A stretch of DNA of 64,000 bases from Acanthosoma haemorrhoidale (lineage: Eukaryota; Arthropoda; Insecta; Hemiptera; Acanthosomatidae). This document shows, piece after piece, positions 33,661 to 46,284 of this stretch. The notes below the pieces were generated by a model. That model was not told the origin of the DNA. It ran no database searches and worked only from the letters and a program-made list of their open reading frames with translations. Where the stretch lies: the NCBI GenBank assembly GCA_930367205.1, contig OV884013.1:92567333-92631332 (forward strand). Direction: 5' to 3'. How positions within the stretch are numbered: position 1 is the stretch's first letter; each line of letters begins with the position of its first letter. Position numbers and translations under genes: made by a program.

Positions 33661-35169
33661 AGTCCACTGAAGGGCAATTGAGTATTGATTGAATATGTTG
33701 AAATATTCTTCATCGGGACTCAAATAAGTTTCGGGAGAGAAGGTAATTCAATAATTCATACGGTAAAATATTTAGGTTATTATTGAGAAAATGATAAATC
33801 ATCCTGCAAATACAAATTATAATTCTTCCTTTGTAATTATCTGAAGAATTTTTCTATTAAAATTTTAAATTTTGGAAGAATATGTTTTTAAGGTATAGAT
33901 TAGCATGTAGCTTCATTCTTTTCAGATCCTACGCTTAATTTATTTGAATTTTGAAGTAACGATTTTTCGTTTTAAACGTTTGTTCGGCTTAACTTTGACA
34001 ACTGCGATAATTTCTATTAACTATATATTTCCCTGTAATAGTTATAGAATCTTTTAGTTAGTGCAATTGCAAATGTGTATTTCTGAATTCCATGTTATAT
34101 GTTTTATAGCCCGAGAATGTCACTGTTTGTTGCCGAAATAGCTTGAGCATGAATTATGCGACAAACAAGTTGACATCCTATTTATTATATAAAATGTTTA
34201 CTGTCGCCTTTCCTGAACGGACGAGAAAAACCAAGTTATATGTTTCCATAAATTATATACTTAAAAACCAAGTCAACTCCGAATCACACATCCATTGTTC
34301 TGAATTTCATTCTAATCTTTTCGTGAAATACATTTGTCAAGGATTGACAATAAATTTAAACTACGGAAACATATATAATTTATCTTTTGCTTATAGTCTT
34401 ATCTTTGGCTTTTTAAATATTTGAAATAACTGAATAATTGTTTTAGTCTGCATTTAATGAGTCCATGTACCCAAAAATAGCAATGCTTGCCGCTCAGAAG
34501 GGGAATATGAGCCTTAATTTAGGGAAAAAATTCCTACTTCCTTGGAGCCAAGACCCTAATACGATTTCACTCATTTCAAATTATTTCTTCTAAATCTACA
34601 AATGTTGGATATTACATTTCTGTGTGCTACACAAAACAAATTTTGCGGTATGAATTATGTAATATTGGCTAAATAAAAACCGAAGAGTGAGTGTTGATAC
34701 CTCAAGGGCTCAACAGTAAGCTTTTGAAATATTAATAAAAATTTATAAATAAATTTTATTTTTTGAGAGATCATTTTTTTTTATTGCATTTTCTACGCTC
34801 ATTGCATATAGTTGCCAGATGGCAGAGCGCCTCTGAACTGAAACTAAAATACAATTAGATAGGTACAACTAAAATAGCCAGTTATTAACATGTAGGAAAA
34901 CAATAAAAAAATCAGCTACGCTACAATTAGCATCTTATATATTGGTCGCTATGTTAGGTGTCCTTTTTAGTGCGTGGTACTTTGACATTATTTCTTGTAA
35001 AAGATTGAAATTTCTACTGCTGTTCTTTACGTTTCTCATATTTTGTTTTAGTACTAAATATGTACAAGATAAATAAATAGTTAACACCATAACACCAATA
35101 TAGTTAAATAACTATTATTTTTCAAAGTATTAATACTTAAAAAGAGACATTTACGAATGTACATTTGTA
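33661..35169. other. AT-rich DNA, nothing recognised
   Basis: CTGAACTGAAACTAAAATAC at 34836-34855 and the bases after it resemble 62540-62575, suggesting an old dispersed repeat. No gene was recognised. Confidence 0.4.
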
Positions 35170-35285
35170 TTTTGGTTTGCTTATGATTCAGTATCTCCGA
35201 ACCATTCTTTTCATTGACAATATATCATCTAAAATCAATGTCTCGCCTGTTCAGGCGTCATAACGATTACAATTTAGAAAAAAGA
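35170..35285 (-). repeat. Dispersed repeat with hammerhead-like core, copy 3
   Basis: The minus strand has TTATGACG, a perfect stem CGCCTG-AA-CAGGCG (35244-35257), then GAGAC and ATTGATTTTAGATGATATAT. It aligns along its length with copy 2. The central stem is best preserved here, while the GAAAC strand has decayed to GAGAC. Confidence 0.55.
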
Positions 35286-36324
35286 TATACATAAATAAAT
35301 TTAAGAACAAGATATATACAAATTATGTGTGTCTAAAACTAACATTAAATAAGGCATTGATTTAAATATCATAATACATCAGTTAGAATGTCGTGAGTTA
35401 AGAGAACCTGAGAAAGCTGTTGTGTACAGTAACTTCTTTAAAATATTTTTGTATAAAATTTTCCTCTCACTTTATCATCACACAGGTTTTTTTTCTCTTA
35501 TTTTTGTGTACACCTCGAAAAAGGAATATAACGTTAAGTGGAACGGATCATGAGTCGGGCCCTCACGTCTTTCTTCCTTCACTTATTATACTTAATCTCT
35601 CCATCAGGGATGAATAGTTTCATTGTGAGAAATGACGATTGTTTCACCTTCCACTCATTCATAGTTTCAGCATGACGCTAATTAATATCCGCTCTTTGTC
35701 TCATTATGTGCTGCATCTCTTTGTTGGGACACCACTAGCCCATATTGTACGAGGCTCGTCATTAGACGGCTGCAAAGAGTTGAAAAGAGGTGTTCCAGCA
35801 GCTGAGTTGCAGTTCACTCACTGTATAAGTTCTAACAAGGGCTGGGTCACCGATTTCAAAGATTTTTTTTGGGCGTTAACAAGTCTTGGCCCAAGTGCCC
35901 TAGAGTTCGAGAAAGAAATATTTTAATTTCCTTATTAGAAACCTACTAGTAAATGGAATTATATAATATTCTTATATAATTTAACACTCTAAAAGGGGTG
36001 CGGCACCTTTACACTGTGTGTAACTTAGTTTTACAACTCCACTAAGTAGCTTTTGAAATGTAAAAAACCATACATTTTGACGTTGTTGCATTGCACCGAG
36101 TCTAAAAATAGCAAAAAAAAAAAGTTTTATATAGGCTGGTTACAATTTAAGTAGTTACATACCCACACCCTATTTGAAGAAAACATGTGAATTTAGTACA
36201 GAAATTTTCAACCGTTGGGATTTTTCAACACCCGTTAAAACTTCCGTGACCGTACGACGGACCTGCTCTGATCAATCGCATACTGATAATTTTGGACCTC
36301 TTAAGGTAGAATTTAGACAAAATA
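35286..36324. other. No gene seen
   Basis: A plus-strand frame of 95 codons at 35639-35926 was read. It has no recognisable domain and no continuing exon. Confidence 0.35.
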
Positions 36325-36834
36325 TTATTTCTCAGAGTCTATAAGTGAGCGCCTGACCCCATCTACCTGAAATCCGAATTTCTCGAAACTATAATATGCT
36401 GGTATATTATCGGAAAATACATTCCGGCTTACAGCAAAAGGGACGGATGTATAATGATTTTCAAGAGTTAATAAGAGCACGGTGGAAGTTAAGTCAATAC
36501 CTGATAGACAAAGAAAAATATATTCTTCTACTTTTACACAAAACATCGATTTTTTTTCAAAAATTTTCTGGTCCATCCCACATACTGCTAATTTTATCTT
36601 CACTACGCTGGTTTGCCGGCGTAAACTCATAAAGGAACCGGTTAAGATTAAATTGAAGAATCTCCAAGATAAAGATAAGAACATATACAGACTGTTTGAG
36701 ATTATTATAACTGATAAGACGGGCTCAATTGTGATACCGCTGTTTAAGGCAGTCTTCCCTGCACGTTCCTCGTGTCTTATCGCCTTATCAATTTTCAACA
36801 AAAATCTGGGTATGTAGTAGCATTTAATATACAA
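36325..36834 (-). CDS. Longest unexplained open frame (169 codons)
   Basis: A minus-strand frame from ATG to TAA containing RHEERAGKTALNSG, a hydrophobic stretch VLSVIIISNSLYMFLSLSW, then RRQTSVVKIKLAVCGMDQK and YSFEKFGFQVDG. The plus strand is also open across much of it (36482-36817, 111 codons, with KLIKEPVKIKLKNLQDKDKN), so the sense strand is uncertain. At this base composition a frame this long is not expected often by chance. Its codons use G and C at third positions more than the neighbouring frames do. No family was recognised on either strand. It may be part of an unrecognised gene, an unrecognised transposon or chance. Confidence 0.25.
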   Translation of the reverse strand: MYIKCYYIPRFLLKIDKAIRHEERAGKTALNSGITIEPVLSVIIISNSLYMFLSLSWRFFNLILTGSFMSLRRQTSVVKIKLAVCGMDQKIFEKKSMFCVKVEEYIFLCLSGIDLTSTVLLLTLENHYTSVPFAVSRNVFSDNIPAYYSFEKFGFQVDGVRRSLIDSEK

Positions 36835-39800
36835 AATAAACTACTTATGGGAATGTACAAAGTTGAATAATAAATAAATTATTACTTATATTAATACCTT
36901 TACCGTAGAAAATAATTGTGAGAATAGTTTGGTGTCTGATTTCCAGTGAATTTTCTTCAATTCGTCTGTTACCGTTGCCTTTTATATTTGTTCATTATAT
37001 TTATAAATGATTTTTTTTTTCGTAGCAATACATTTTCCATGGCATTACTTGATAAACTTTACTCCTGTTTCGATCGGGTATGATTCTATGGAGGGATCGA
37101 AGTTAAAGGTGGGCGTGGCACTTCATCTAACTCGTGATGTTATTCAAGATGGTGTTTTAAATTCTATTCTTTCGTTAGTGTCTATGGAATTTATAATGAT
37201 AATTAATATGTTTTTATTGTATTTGCATCGCTGAACTAAATTTATCCTTTATTGAAAATATAGCGGAAATCCGGTCAGTTAATGAAAAGGGAATCAAATG
37301 TCTTGGATTCCATGAAATTTATAAAAATTAGTTAGTATGGCTTTATATTTATTTTATTATTTATAAAGGTTTTTTTTTTATCTAGCAATCGTTAAATTTG
37401 TATGTCTGAATCCGCACTTTTTCATACGGCATTATATTTTTCCTTAAAATATTAGAATCTAAACGAAAATTTTCTTTCTCACTCTGTTCGGAATTTTCCA
37501 ATACGAATGAATTTTGATGAGTTGATAACAATCAACTCAAACCACTTTTTGCAAAACTAAATTTTTTTTCTTAAGTATTAGGCCTATTCTATAACGTTAT
37601 TGATTGATTCTGGTTTAAACCTGCTCCATTCCGTTGTGTAACGTCATCAAAAGTGCATCCTCGTATCAAACCCAGCTCAGTTGTGTTTGTTTTTTGTTTC
37701 TCCTGTAAAATTTCTGAACATTGATCGGTCTAGTTTTGATACTAAACGCCTCATTTAGGATATGACATAATTTTAAATAATTTGTTTTTATAAAGTGTGG
37801 GGTTTATATATATATATATATATTTTTTTTTTGTAGTATAAAAATGTCAGAAACTAATGTTGATTTTTTAACTCTTGTGAAAAAAATGCGTTCATATAAA
37901 ATGTTTCACTAAGTTGCGATTAGTAAAAATGTTTCTCTTTTTCTTTACAATGTAATGGAGTTTCGAAATAAAATAAAAAAATGTGAAACAAATTAATGCA
38001 CTGTTAAATATTATGATTAATTTTTAATATTACAGAATCCGCCCAATTGAATAATTATGTTATAATAGGATCGTAAAATATACTATACCAGCTAAAGCAC
38101 TCCTCAATTTTGGCCAGGGCAACGCCCCCTTCTTTATCACAGCCATCTTGGTCGATCTGCTTAGCATAACGTTTTGCGTATTTTTATTTTCCTATTTACT
38201 TGGTGATGACAAGGATATTCTCTAGGTTTATAGCTAGTAAAAACAATAAGAGACTATGTTCTATAATAGTACTTAAGGTGATTAACTTTATGTACTTCAC
38301 CACAACGCGATAGGGTGCACTATCGTTAGTACGTATGCGCCTTATGTCCTTGATGATATGACCTTTACATAAGCTTTGAATAGACTATAAAAAATGTATA
38401 CTAAGTGTTATTAATAGGAATTTTACAATAAATTTGTATAATTATTGTTGCTACTTTAATATGGCTGTTTAATTATATATAATCAACTGTTGTTGTTTTG
38501 CACTTCAAGGAGGTGAGTGAAAACCTGTAATCTGCATGATGTTTGTGCATGGTTGGACTTCAACTAGGATTAGAACCGTTGTCTTCACACAGTGTTATAT
38601 TCTCAGCACAAATATTCTAGGCTCACTATTGTGGTGCTTGAATGTTTTTGGCAATTTTATTTTGCAACTGAATCTTTGTTTTAGTATCAACATCATCTTT
38701 ACAATTTGAAATTTAACTACCAGGAGAAGTAAATTATAATATAGAAAATCGACTTTAATTGATTGAAATTTAATGTAGTTATAAAACGATAATTTTTTTT
38801 TGTTAAAGATTTTATACATGGTTTTGAATATAAATGGGCTGTGTCAGCTTTTGCTTTTTTAGCAGTCATGCTCTGCTATTATTCAGTGCTAAAAAAGTAA
38901 CCTAAACGCTATCTAGGCAGATAGAAGTCACCAGGTGAACCATATCCTACATGTGCGGTCAAATTTCATTTAGAAAATTAAAGTATCTAAGACTAAATAA
39001 AGAAATATATGATAAAAATAAAACCTAAAAACTAGTCAGAAATTATATAATTTATTATAATAAATATGGAGACAAACATTAAAATTTAATAAAATACTCA
39101 AAACATGGTAAATTAGTTATAATATAAATAAATTAAAATAATCATAAAAGCAGATGCTTCCTGCTGCCTTTTGAATGTCAATAGCCTTCTTTTACATTCT
39201 TCCGACGAACTATAGCTCATGAAATAAAGAGTTACAGAAGATCCAGTTATGCGAGAGATCATCAGACATTCTTTTGGTTGAGTTTTTCCTCCAGAATAGT
39301 GTCTATGACCATGCATAAGGGCTCAGCTCAGCTTTCCTGGTTGTTAGGAGTCTTGGAATACATGGTATACTGTCCGCTGGGCTTTACAATTCGCAATTAC
39401 CGTACTGTTCAATTCATAATTTCCTTATAGATAAATGATCCTTCAGCCAGTAGAGTCCAATACGCAGCTCAAGAGGATATTCGCTCCTGCTCGGCTTGTA
39501 ATAGGCGTCCTCCTTGTCCTGAACTAAGTATTCTCCTTCCCATTTAGTTATAAAGAGAGTTTTGGATTGGATTAACTTGATGATGATGTAGTGACCTCAC
39601 CTCACCTGTAGGAAAAAGTTGTGTGAGCTGGACACTAGAAAGATCCTTCAGATGGTGTTAAGATGACCCCACTATTCCACGTGGTACAGTGCTTGAGTAC
39701 CTTAGCAGATGCAATTACATACCCTCTCCCATTGTCCTTAGAGCTGAGAAAGCAGGCATCAATCAAGCGACATTAACACACAGACCGCTAAGTAGGCCCT

Positions 39801-40440
39801 AGGATCAGCCACTGGCCCGTTAGCTGGTGGTAGAAGAAAGTCCCAGAACCGGTTGTCGGCCCGGCCGGCCCCTGGCTTTGGCCTTCTTACTCTTTATCAG
39901 TTCTGTCTTTGCCTGTATTTGGCCCGGACGGCTTCTTTGTCAGTGGATATTTTTTATTACTTTGACGGTCTTGTAATCTGTTGCGCACTGAACTCATATT
40001 AATTAACGGCAATATTACTTTTTAAATATAATTCACTTGACTCTTTCTCAAGTGTCAAAATCAATAAAATTATTTTATCATTAGTTCTTGGATTGGGTTT
40101 TAGGGTAAACAACTCTTAAGAAAGAATACTCGATATGTGTGCATAACAAGATGTCATCAAGACATGCTTACACGATTAAAAAAAACACAACGAAAACTAA
40201 CTCCACTTGAAGCATTTGATAAATAGCATTGAATACTTTCTTTGTAATACCATTATTTAAAAAGTTACAATTTGCTTACTCAGCAATAATGAGTTATTAG
40301 ATTGGAAGCAAATAACTTGAAATAGAGTAAGCACTTCCCAATTAAAGAATTCGAAGGAAAACGAACATTTCTGTGATTTAAAACCTAATGGTTTTAATTT
40401 TTTTCATTATTAATAACAACCCGAGATCTCCCCAATGTAC
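36835..40440. other. No gene seen
   Basis: A plus-strand frame of 75 codons at 37007-37234 is preceded by TTTTTTTTTCGTAG, a good 3' splice site, but has no recognisable domain. A TA run at 37806-37822 and a GC-richer patch at 39820-39940 (GGCCCGGCCGGCC) are the only other marks. Confidence 0.4.
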
Positions 40441-40476
40441 AGTCAGAACTAGGTCTGTGTGACGGTGAGACGGTGA

Positions 40477-40542
40477 GCACGGATCATCAGGGACTCATTG
40501 CGACCCCCAAAAGGAGCCCCACGAGTCCCTGATGATTCGTGC
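40477..40542. repeat. Hairpin: 20-bp inverted repeat with 26-nt loop
   Basis: The left arm at 40477-40496 (GCACGGATCATCAGGGACTC) pairs with 40523-40542 (GAGTCCCTGATGATTCGTGC) at 20 positions with one G-T pair. The loop is C/A-rich. The right arm runs directly into a tRNA-like sequence starting at 40541. GACGGTGA is duplicated just before the left arm (40461-40476). Confidence 0.9.
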
Positions 40543-40680
40543 AGGACCCGATTAGCTTAGTTGGGGGAGTGGCTGTTAGCATCAGGGAGATCCTGGGTGC
40601 GATTCCCGATCCTGCCAGTGTATTGTCCCTTTGCCTAGTAATTATTAATAATTGTGAGATCTGCACCAAAACAGAAATTG
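40541..40680 (+). repeat. tRNA-derived SINE head
   Basis: The A-box TAGCTTAGTTGG at 40553-40564 fits TRGCNNAGYNGG exactly. The B-box GGTGCGATTCC at 40596-40606 has one mismatch to GGTTCGANTCC. GCAGGA at 40541-40546 can pair with TCCTGC at 40610-40615 as an acceptor-like stem. Six extra bases lie between that stem and the A-box, and the anticodon arm cannot be drawn, so this is not a working tRNA gene. The polymerase III promoter boxes make a SINE head or tRNA pseudogene the best call. The 3' limit is uncertain. Confidence 0.6.
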
Positions 40681-41199
40681 ACGACAGAAGACTTTAGTTT
40701 ATATATCTTCTTTATTCTATTAGGAACAAGGAACAACAAGGGCAAACTATTCTAAAATGGGTGGTGATACATTTCTACTCGATGCCAGATTAAAACTAAT
40801 CTGTGAAAAAATAAGGAAGGTATCAGTCATTTATTTGCTGATATAAAATAAGGAAAAATACATAATAATATCTATATATAAATAAATATTTCCCGAGCTA
40901 GCAAACGTCTGCCTATCTGGTGAAGAGATGTGAAATAACGAGGGTTGTGTGTTTATTAGTAATGGCGGAGATAAGAAGGCAAAGAAGTCCAGAAATTTTG
41001 GGAGAAAGAAAGGAACGGTCGAATGCAGTTGGTAGGAGGAAGAATTTGAACTATAGCATATTAACAATAATAATATATCTTTATCATCGAGGGATTCCTA
41101 TATAACAAATAACAATAAATATAATAGCAAACATTTATTTTACTTGAGATGAGTTTATGAATTAAACAGTACCATCCAGCTAGCCAAAATGTCTAATGA

Positions 41200-41400
41200 A
41201 TGTAAATAAAATCATTCACAAGCGTGCCGTTGTATTCTTTGGGTTGTTGCCAGTCGTATTTTTTATTATTTATATGTGATTTGCGTGAAATTTTTGCTAT
41301 GTGTGTTTTTTTACATTCGATTTATGTGGAACTCTGAACAGGTAAATCATCAATTTTTGAGGTAGTATCAATAATAAAAGATATTTTGGGAGAGTTTTCA
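41200..41400 (+). repeat. Dispersed repeat with hammerhead-like core, copy 4
   Basis: CATTCACAAGCGTGCCGTTG at the start matches 56648, and the last part (CAATAATAAAAGATATTTTG then GGAGAG) matches 12352-12388. The CTGANGA/GAAAC core has decayed here (GGTAAATC in place of GGCGAAAC). It is useful because it links the 5' and 3' halves of the family. Confidence 0.55.
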
Positions 41401-41809
41401 TCTTCTTTTTTTTTTTTTTTGAAAAAATAATCAACACTCAATATAAATATTAATATACTGAGTATCTGTCTCTATTGAGTATTAGTCTGAATTATAACTA
41501 ATTTTCCTTAATTTTTTAGTTACTATTGATTGGAAATGTCATTTACCTCTACTCATGTAAGCTTTTTGTTTCAATATTACTGGTGTTTCATTGTAGTCGC
41601 CTCGTATGTGCCTAGTCGTATTTATTTGGTGTAAGGTTATATTTATATTTGTTTGTCCGCTAGATATATTAGGGAAAATACTACCTTTTCTTTACGAAGT
41701 AACTAACTGTTTAATGATCCTTATTGTTTTCCAATTGATAACTTTTTTTTTGCATCATCGGTGCATTAAATAAAATAAAACTAATATGAAAAATATCTCT
41801 ATTAGATAA

Positions 41810-42150
41810 ACACAGAATGAGTCAAAACACGACTTAAGTGACATTTTCAATGACTTTGTGTGATTACAGTCAGAAAGTAAAAAAAACAAAACAGAAATTA
41901 CAAACTATAAATCAGGATGACCCAATCTTTAATTTGATACCCTACTGAATGTGATAATATGTTTTTTTTTCAAAATTACGGATTAATTAATTGATATACC
42001 CTAATTATGTTTTATGGAATTAAAAATACTTTTCGTATCGTTATCATGTAGAATATCGATATCGAATTTCATGTTTATAGGTCAAACAGAAGGGGACTCG
42101 CAATCTCTAGAGCAAACAGGCACTTAGGTAAAAGCGTTTTGAATAAAAAC
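41810..42150 (+). repeat. Dispersed repeat H, copy 1
   Basis: TGACTTTGTGTGATTACAG, CGATATCGAATTTCATGTTT, AGGTCAAAC and AGACAGG-type segments line up with 47130-47400 (GCTTTGTGTAATTACTG, CGATATAAAATTTCATGTA, TAGGTCAAAC). Diverged, non-coding, class unknown. Confidence 0.5.
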
Positions 42151-42214
42151 CTTCAAAACCCCATAAAGCAAGTCAAAGCAGGATTTTATTCTTATTTGCA
42201 CTTTATCTTTGTAT

Positions 42215-42520
42215 AATACCTTAGACAGTTAGATATACCTTACCCTCCTTAATCACCTGCCACAAAGCTTTACACATACCTATAATCCTTCTCGATCATC
42301 AATGCAGCAGTGGACTCCTGACCTGCTGTGAATTTATGACAGTGGTAATCCTGGCAATGTCCAGTTTCCCCAAGCATGTCCGGATTGCCTGTGGTTCTCG
42401 TATTCCTGTTCAGCCTCCACTGTCCCGTATGGGTGATGTGGCCGATGGAGGTGTGTAGATGATCACACGAGTTACCGCATCCTCTTTTGCATGCGAGGGA
42501 GGTATTGACAATCATTCAAG
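42215..42520 (+). pseudogene. Jockey family B, ORF2 end and 3'UTR fragment
   Basis: Aligns with 4740-5040. Shared segments include the codons before the stop (QWTPDLL here, QWVRDLL there) and TATGACAGTGG, CCTGGCAA, CCAGTTTCCCCAA and CATGTCC in the 3'UTR. 5'-truncated and diverged. It has no catalytic part. Confidence 0.7.
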
Positions 42521-42599
42521 GGGTTGTGGGGGTATGAATGAGTGAGTAAATCCTCAACTTATAGATAGTAATTTAATTGAACAAAAAGATGACACTAAC

Positions 42600-42950
42600 A
42601 TGATAAATGCTTAGAAAGCCTCGTGACTTTATGGGAACTCCTGGATGGCCATTCTCTGACCTCCATCTGTTCACGAAGTCGTATCTCCCCCTATTCCTCG
42701 TGACTGAATCCTCCCAGGATAAGAATATCCTTGCCTTTACAGCTAGGAGTAGAAGTGGCATTATCACCGATCTATGCGGTTCAAGTAGATCACGCCCTTG
42801 CATGCACGAATCTGCAGTTCACGACTCATCACTTCACTGTTGCCTGCCTTTGTGCTCTTCTCATAAGCGTTATTTATGGAATAGAAAAGGTACCGTTGCT
42901 CGAGAAACCGAATCACGCTCCTCGTAGATGAGATACAATCATGGGACAGC
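42600..42950. other. GC-richer block, unassigned
   Basis: Open on both strands: plus frame of 106 codons at 42607-42927, minus frames at 42573-42803 and 42764-42955. No domain was recognised in any frame. The composition suggests inserted transposon DNA following the LINE fragment. Confidence 0.3.
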
Positions 42951-44583
42951 TGCATGTTTGGCTTCTAAAGCTCTCTTGAAAAATGTGTCATGTCGAGCCA
43001 GTTTTAAGATAAACCCTCTTGAATTATTTGTTTCATTATTAAAATCGCACTCCTTATCAATATCGACGTAATGAAATTATCTTTATTATCTCCTTACAAA
43101 TGAAATATGGCTATCAAGGGTAGGGATATAATTCCTAATTATTGTTATTGCTGAGTAGGAATATTTCATTTACATTTTTATAACTTTAGCTAGTGTAGGG
43201 GGCCGAATATCGATTGTCTATCAGTATTCTTCAAGCGATTTATGATTACAAGCGCGCACTTTTTAACAGGAAACTCCTCTCACCACCATTTCACCCACTC
43301 CCCATCCTACTGATTTCGGTTAATCTTAAAACATTCTGTGATCTATTTTTTCTTTTCAATGAAAAAACCGTCCTTATACAATTTATATAACCTATTCTTA
43401 AATTTTTTTTTTTTGGATTTGTTGCATTTATTTATTTTATTTTATTGCTCTTTCCACATCACAGAAGTTTGTATGGAACTAATTTTTAATCGTTTTACTG
43501 TAATCTGACGCATGTAATTTACCTTGCTGAATTCCACCGGCCTACTTGTGAATCGTGGGTTTACTTGGACAAAATGCATTAAGATGGAGGAATAAAAGCT
43601 TTAACCCCAATTTACTCAAGGAAGCCAGGCCACAAACATCATCCCGTACCTAAAAGTGATCAATATCATCAGTGATTTATAAACCCAAGAGTCGATGCCA
43701 ATGACCATTGCAATTGACGTGAGCTTTAATATATATAAAATGGAACTAATACAAATTACTATTAATTAATGGTCTGCATGATCGATTGAAACAAATTATG
43801 GCGAATACATGAATAATTGATTGTTTTAAGTTCCCTGTTATTTGTGAGTAAATTATACTGACAGAAGTAATAATTAAAACGTCAGTGATTGTTTACATGT
43901 ATTATCTTTATCTGAAAGGAACGGCAAAGTTGTTTGTAATTAAGATCTCACGGGAATAAAGCTGTGTCAAATTGGACTAGAGTAGTGGGCCATAACTGTC
44001 TAACAGCTCATTGAGTTGTGTTTCTTCTAGAGCCGCCTGTTCCTGTCATTTCCAACTTGAAGGCATCATAAATTAGTACTAGAAACAATAATAATACTTC
44101 TGGTCGTATTTTATGTTGTTTGCTCATTGCAGTCAGTAAACATGCCTCAACAGATATTGTTCCAATGTTTGCATAAGTAGATTTGTCTTAAACTTCATGG
44201 TTTGTACCTTAGAGTATTGTATTGTTCCTCTGTCACATATGTTTGGCCAATACTGTCGCTTTGGTAAATTTTGCGCTCCTGAAAACGTGAAATATTCGTT
44301 TCCTTCTGAACTGTTGCTCAAAATAGCTCAATTATTCTAGAAAGTTATCATTTAGATATTTTTATAGTAGTATAAATCATACGGGTATTATTTCAATACT
44401 TTTAAGTGTTATAAATTAATAAAGATGTGGCGAGACAGACTGTATTTTATTTCACTTTTAAATGTTACTGCTCTCAGATGGCGGCGATAAAAAATGTCAG
44501 TATGTAAAACAAGGATTCGTTGGTTCTAATGAACTGATTTTCCTCAAGAGCTATTTCTTTGCTCTTGCCTGTTTTATGATCTT
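42951..44583. other. AT-rich DNA, nothing recognised
   Basis: No gene or classifiable repeat was recognised. Confidence 0.4.
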
Positions 44584-44760
44584 CTCCGTAGTCTAGTGGT
44601 TAAGATTGACTTCTAACTGCGGAGTTCAGTGTTCAATACATGCCCGAATCACCCTAGGTTTGTTGGGGATGGATCTTTTCCGGGGTTGACTCAGCATCAC
44701 GAGGACAAATGAGTAGCGGTAGTGGGATATTAGGAACTTTGGTTATCTTTGGTAATGGAA
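44584..44760 (+). repeat. tRNA-derived SINE
   Basis: The A-box-like TAGTCTAGTGGTTAAG at 44589-44604 and the B-box-like GTGTTCAATAC at 44629-44639 are spaced as in a tRNA. The loop CTTCTAA between them corresponds to a TCT anticodon, as in arginine tRNA. The T-arm and acceptor no longer pair. A non-tRNA body follows (GGGGATGGATC, CCGGGGTTGACTCAGCATCA). The whole fits a decayed SINE and not a tRNA gene. Confidence 0.6.
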
Positions 44761-46284
44761 TTATGTTAAATCAGCATACCTTTAAAGTGAACCATATTGA
44801 ACACCTGACATTCATTAGTTTGAGTTAATCGCAGAAATCGTGTGCTATATTTCTTCTCAGAGTTAAAGATGGGTCAACCTGACCCTGCGTTCTCGTTAAC
44901 GAGGCCTGACTCACCTAAAAAGTGTTTTAATCAGATATCCTTATAATGCAAGAGTATTTAAAAAAAATTAACGTTTGACAAGAGATGATGGAGTAGGAGC
45001 TCAATCATCTGAATTAGACACAGTTTACTTCGTGCGAATTGTGAACAATAAATTGTCGAAGGTGAACTTAAGCCTCAATGTGTTATTTCTTTTTCTTTTT
45101 TTTTATAATTTAAGGAAAATATTTAAAGAAGAAAACATTCGTTGGTAGTCGAGCTACCACTTGTATTCATATAAAAATACAAGGTTACTAGAGAAAAAAT
45201 AGACGAAGTAAGAACCTTCTGAAAAGATCAACCAAACCAAACAAGGGTGCAAGAAATGCTTCCTTGCGCGTTTGTTTAAATCATCATGCAGACATATTTT
45301 GTCAATATGTTACTGTTGGTAATAATTTTACGTAACCATTTGTTTAGTAATACTAGTAGATGGTATAAAGCTAATTTATGCCGAAACTTTATTTGCGAAA
45401 GGAAGATTCGCTATTATCGGCTTAGGAATTGACACCCATTCCTTTTGACTAGTAAAGAATCAATTATTTGAGAATCCTATTGCTCTGTATAGTACAACAT
45501 TAATAACGCTTAAAACTCGTGCGTAATTAAGATAAATTAATTTGATTTGACACAATGATTATTGTAATATTGGCGTTCATCATCACAGCATCTTCTATTG
45601 TAATTCAGCTACAATTTACATTCGTTTATTTTAAATTATGTACTATTTTATCTAATCTAATTCTTATCTAGTCTTAATAACTTTATCATCTATACACTTA
45701 TATGGTATATTTTTCGGGTCACAGTGGTTTGAACGTCTGTAATATTTTATTCACTAGGCATTTCTGAGATAGATTCCAAATGTAATTTAAGTCAATTTGG
45801 CATATCACTCACTAGGATAGTTTTCAGAGATAAGATAAAGGGAGACTGTGAAGGAATCGATTCTTGAAGTGAAATTCGATTTATTATCGATCATGTCTTT
45901 TAAAAACATGCATTTTATTAATAAGACTAGATTAATTACGGAATTTGATTGTCACTTATGAACTATAAAGATTTTATCTTTGGGAAGAATGGATGGATGC
46001 TATCATAAATAAAGTTATAATATGATTCATAATAAAATTGGCTATATGTCCGGCAAGTTGAACCCAAATATTGCACCTTGAAGTTATACCCTCTTCGCTG
46101 CTTGAAGGTTGGAAATCTGTGACCCCCCCCCCTCCCCGTTAAGATTCCAATAAAAACGAATAAATGCGGAAAAAATATGTCTGTAAGGCTGGATAAATTA
46201 TTAGCATTGTAAAAGTAGAGATAATTAAAAGAGGTCCACAATTATTGTTTCATCGAAATATCGCTGCTTTCACGGGACGCGCCC
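44761..46284. other. AT-rich DNA, nothing recognised
   Basis: No gene was recognised. A C-rich run lies near 46123. Confidence 0.4.

Noticed and set aside
40541..40616. Functional tRNA gene
   Set aside because: The A and B boxes are good, but there are six extra bases before the A-box, no drawable anticodon arm and a mismatched T-arm; a SINE head or pseudogene fits better.
42607..42927. 106-codon plus-strand frame as a gene
   Set aside because: Open on both strands, low complexity in Ser/Arg/Cys, no domain; it lies in a GC-richer block next to a LINE fragment.
44584..44660. tRNA-Arg(TCT) gene
   Set aside because: The anticodon loop and A-box resemble it, but the acceptor and T stems do not pair and the B-box has several mismatches.
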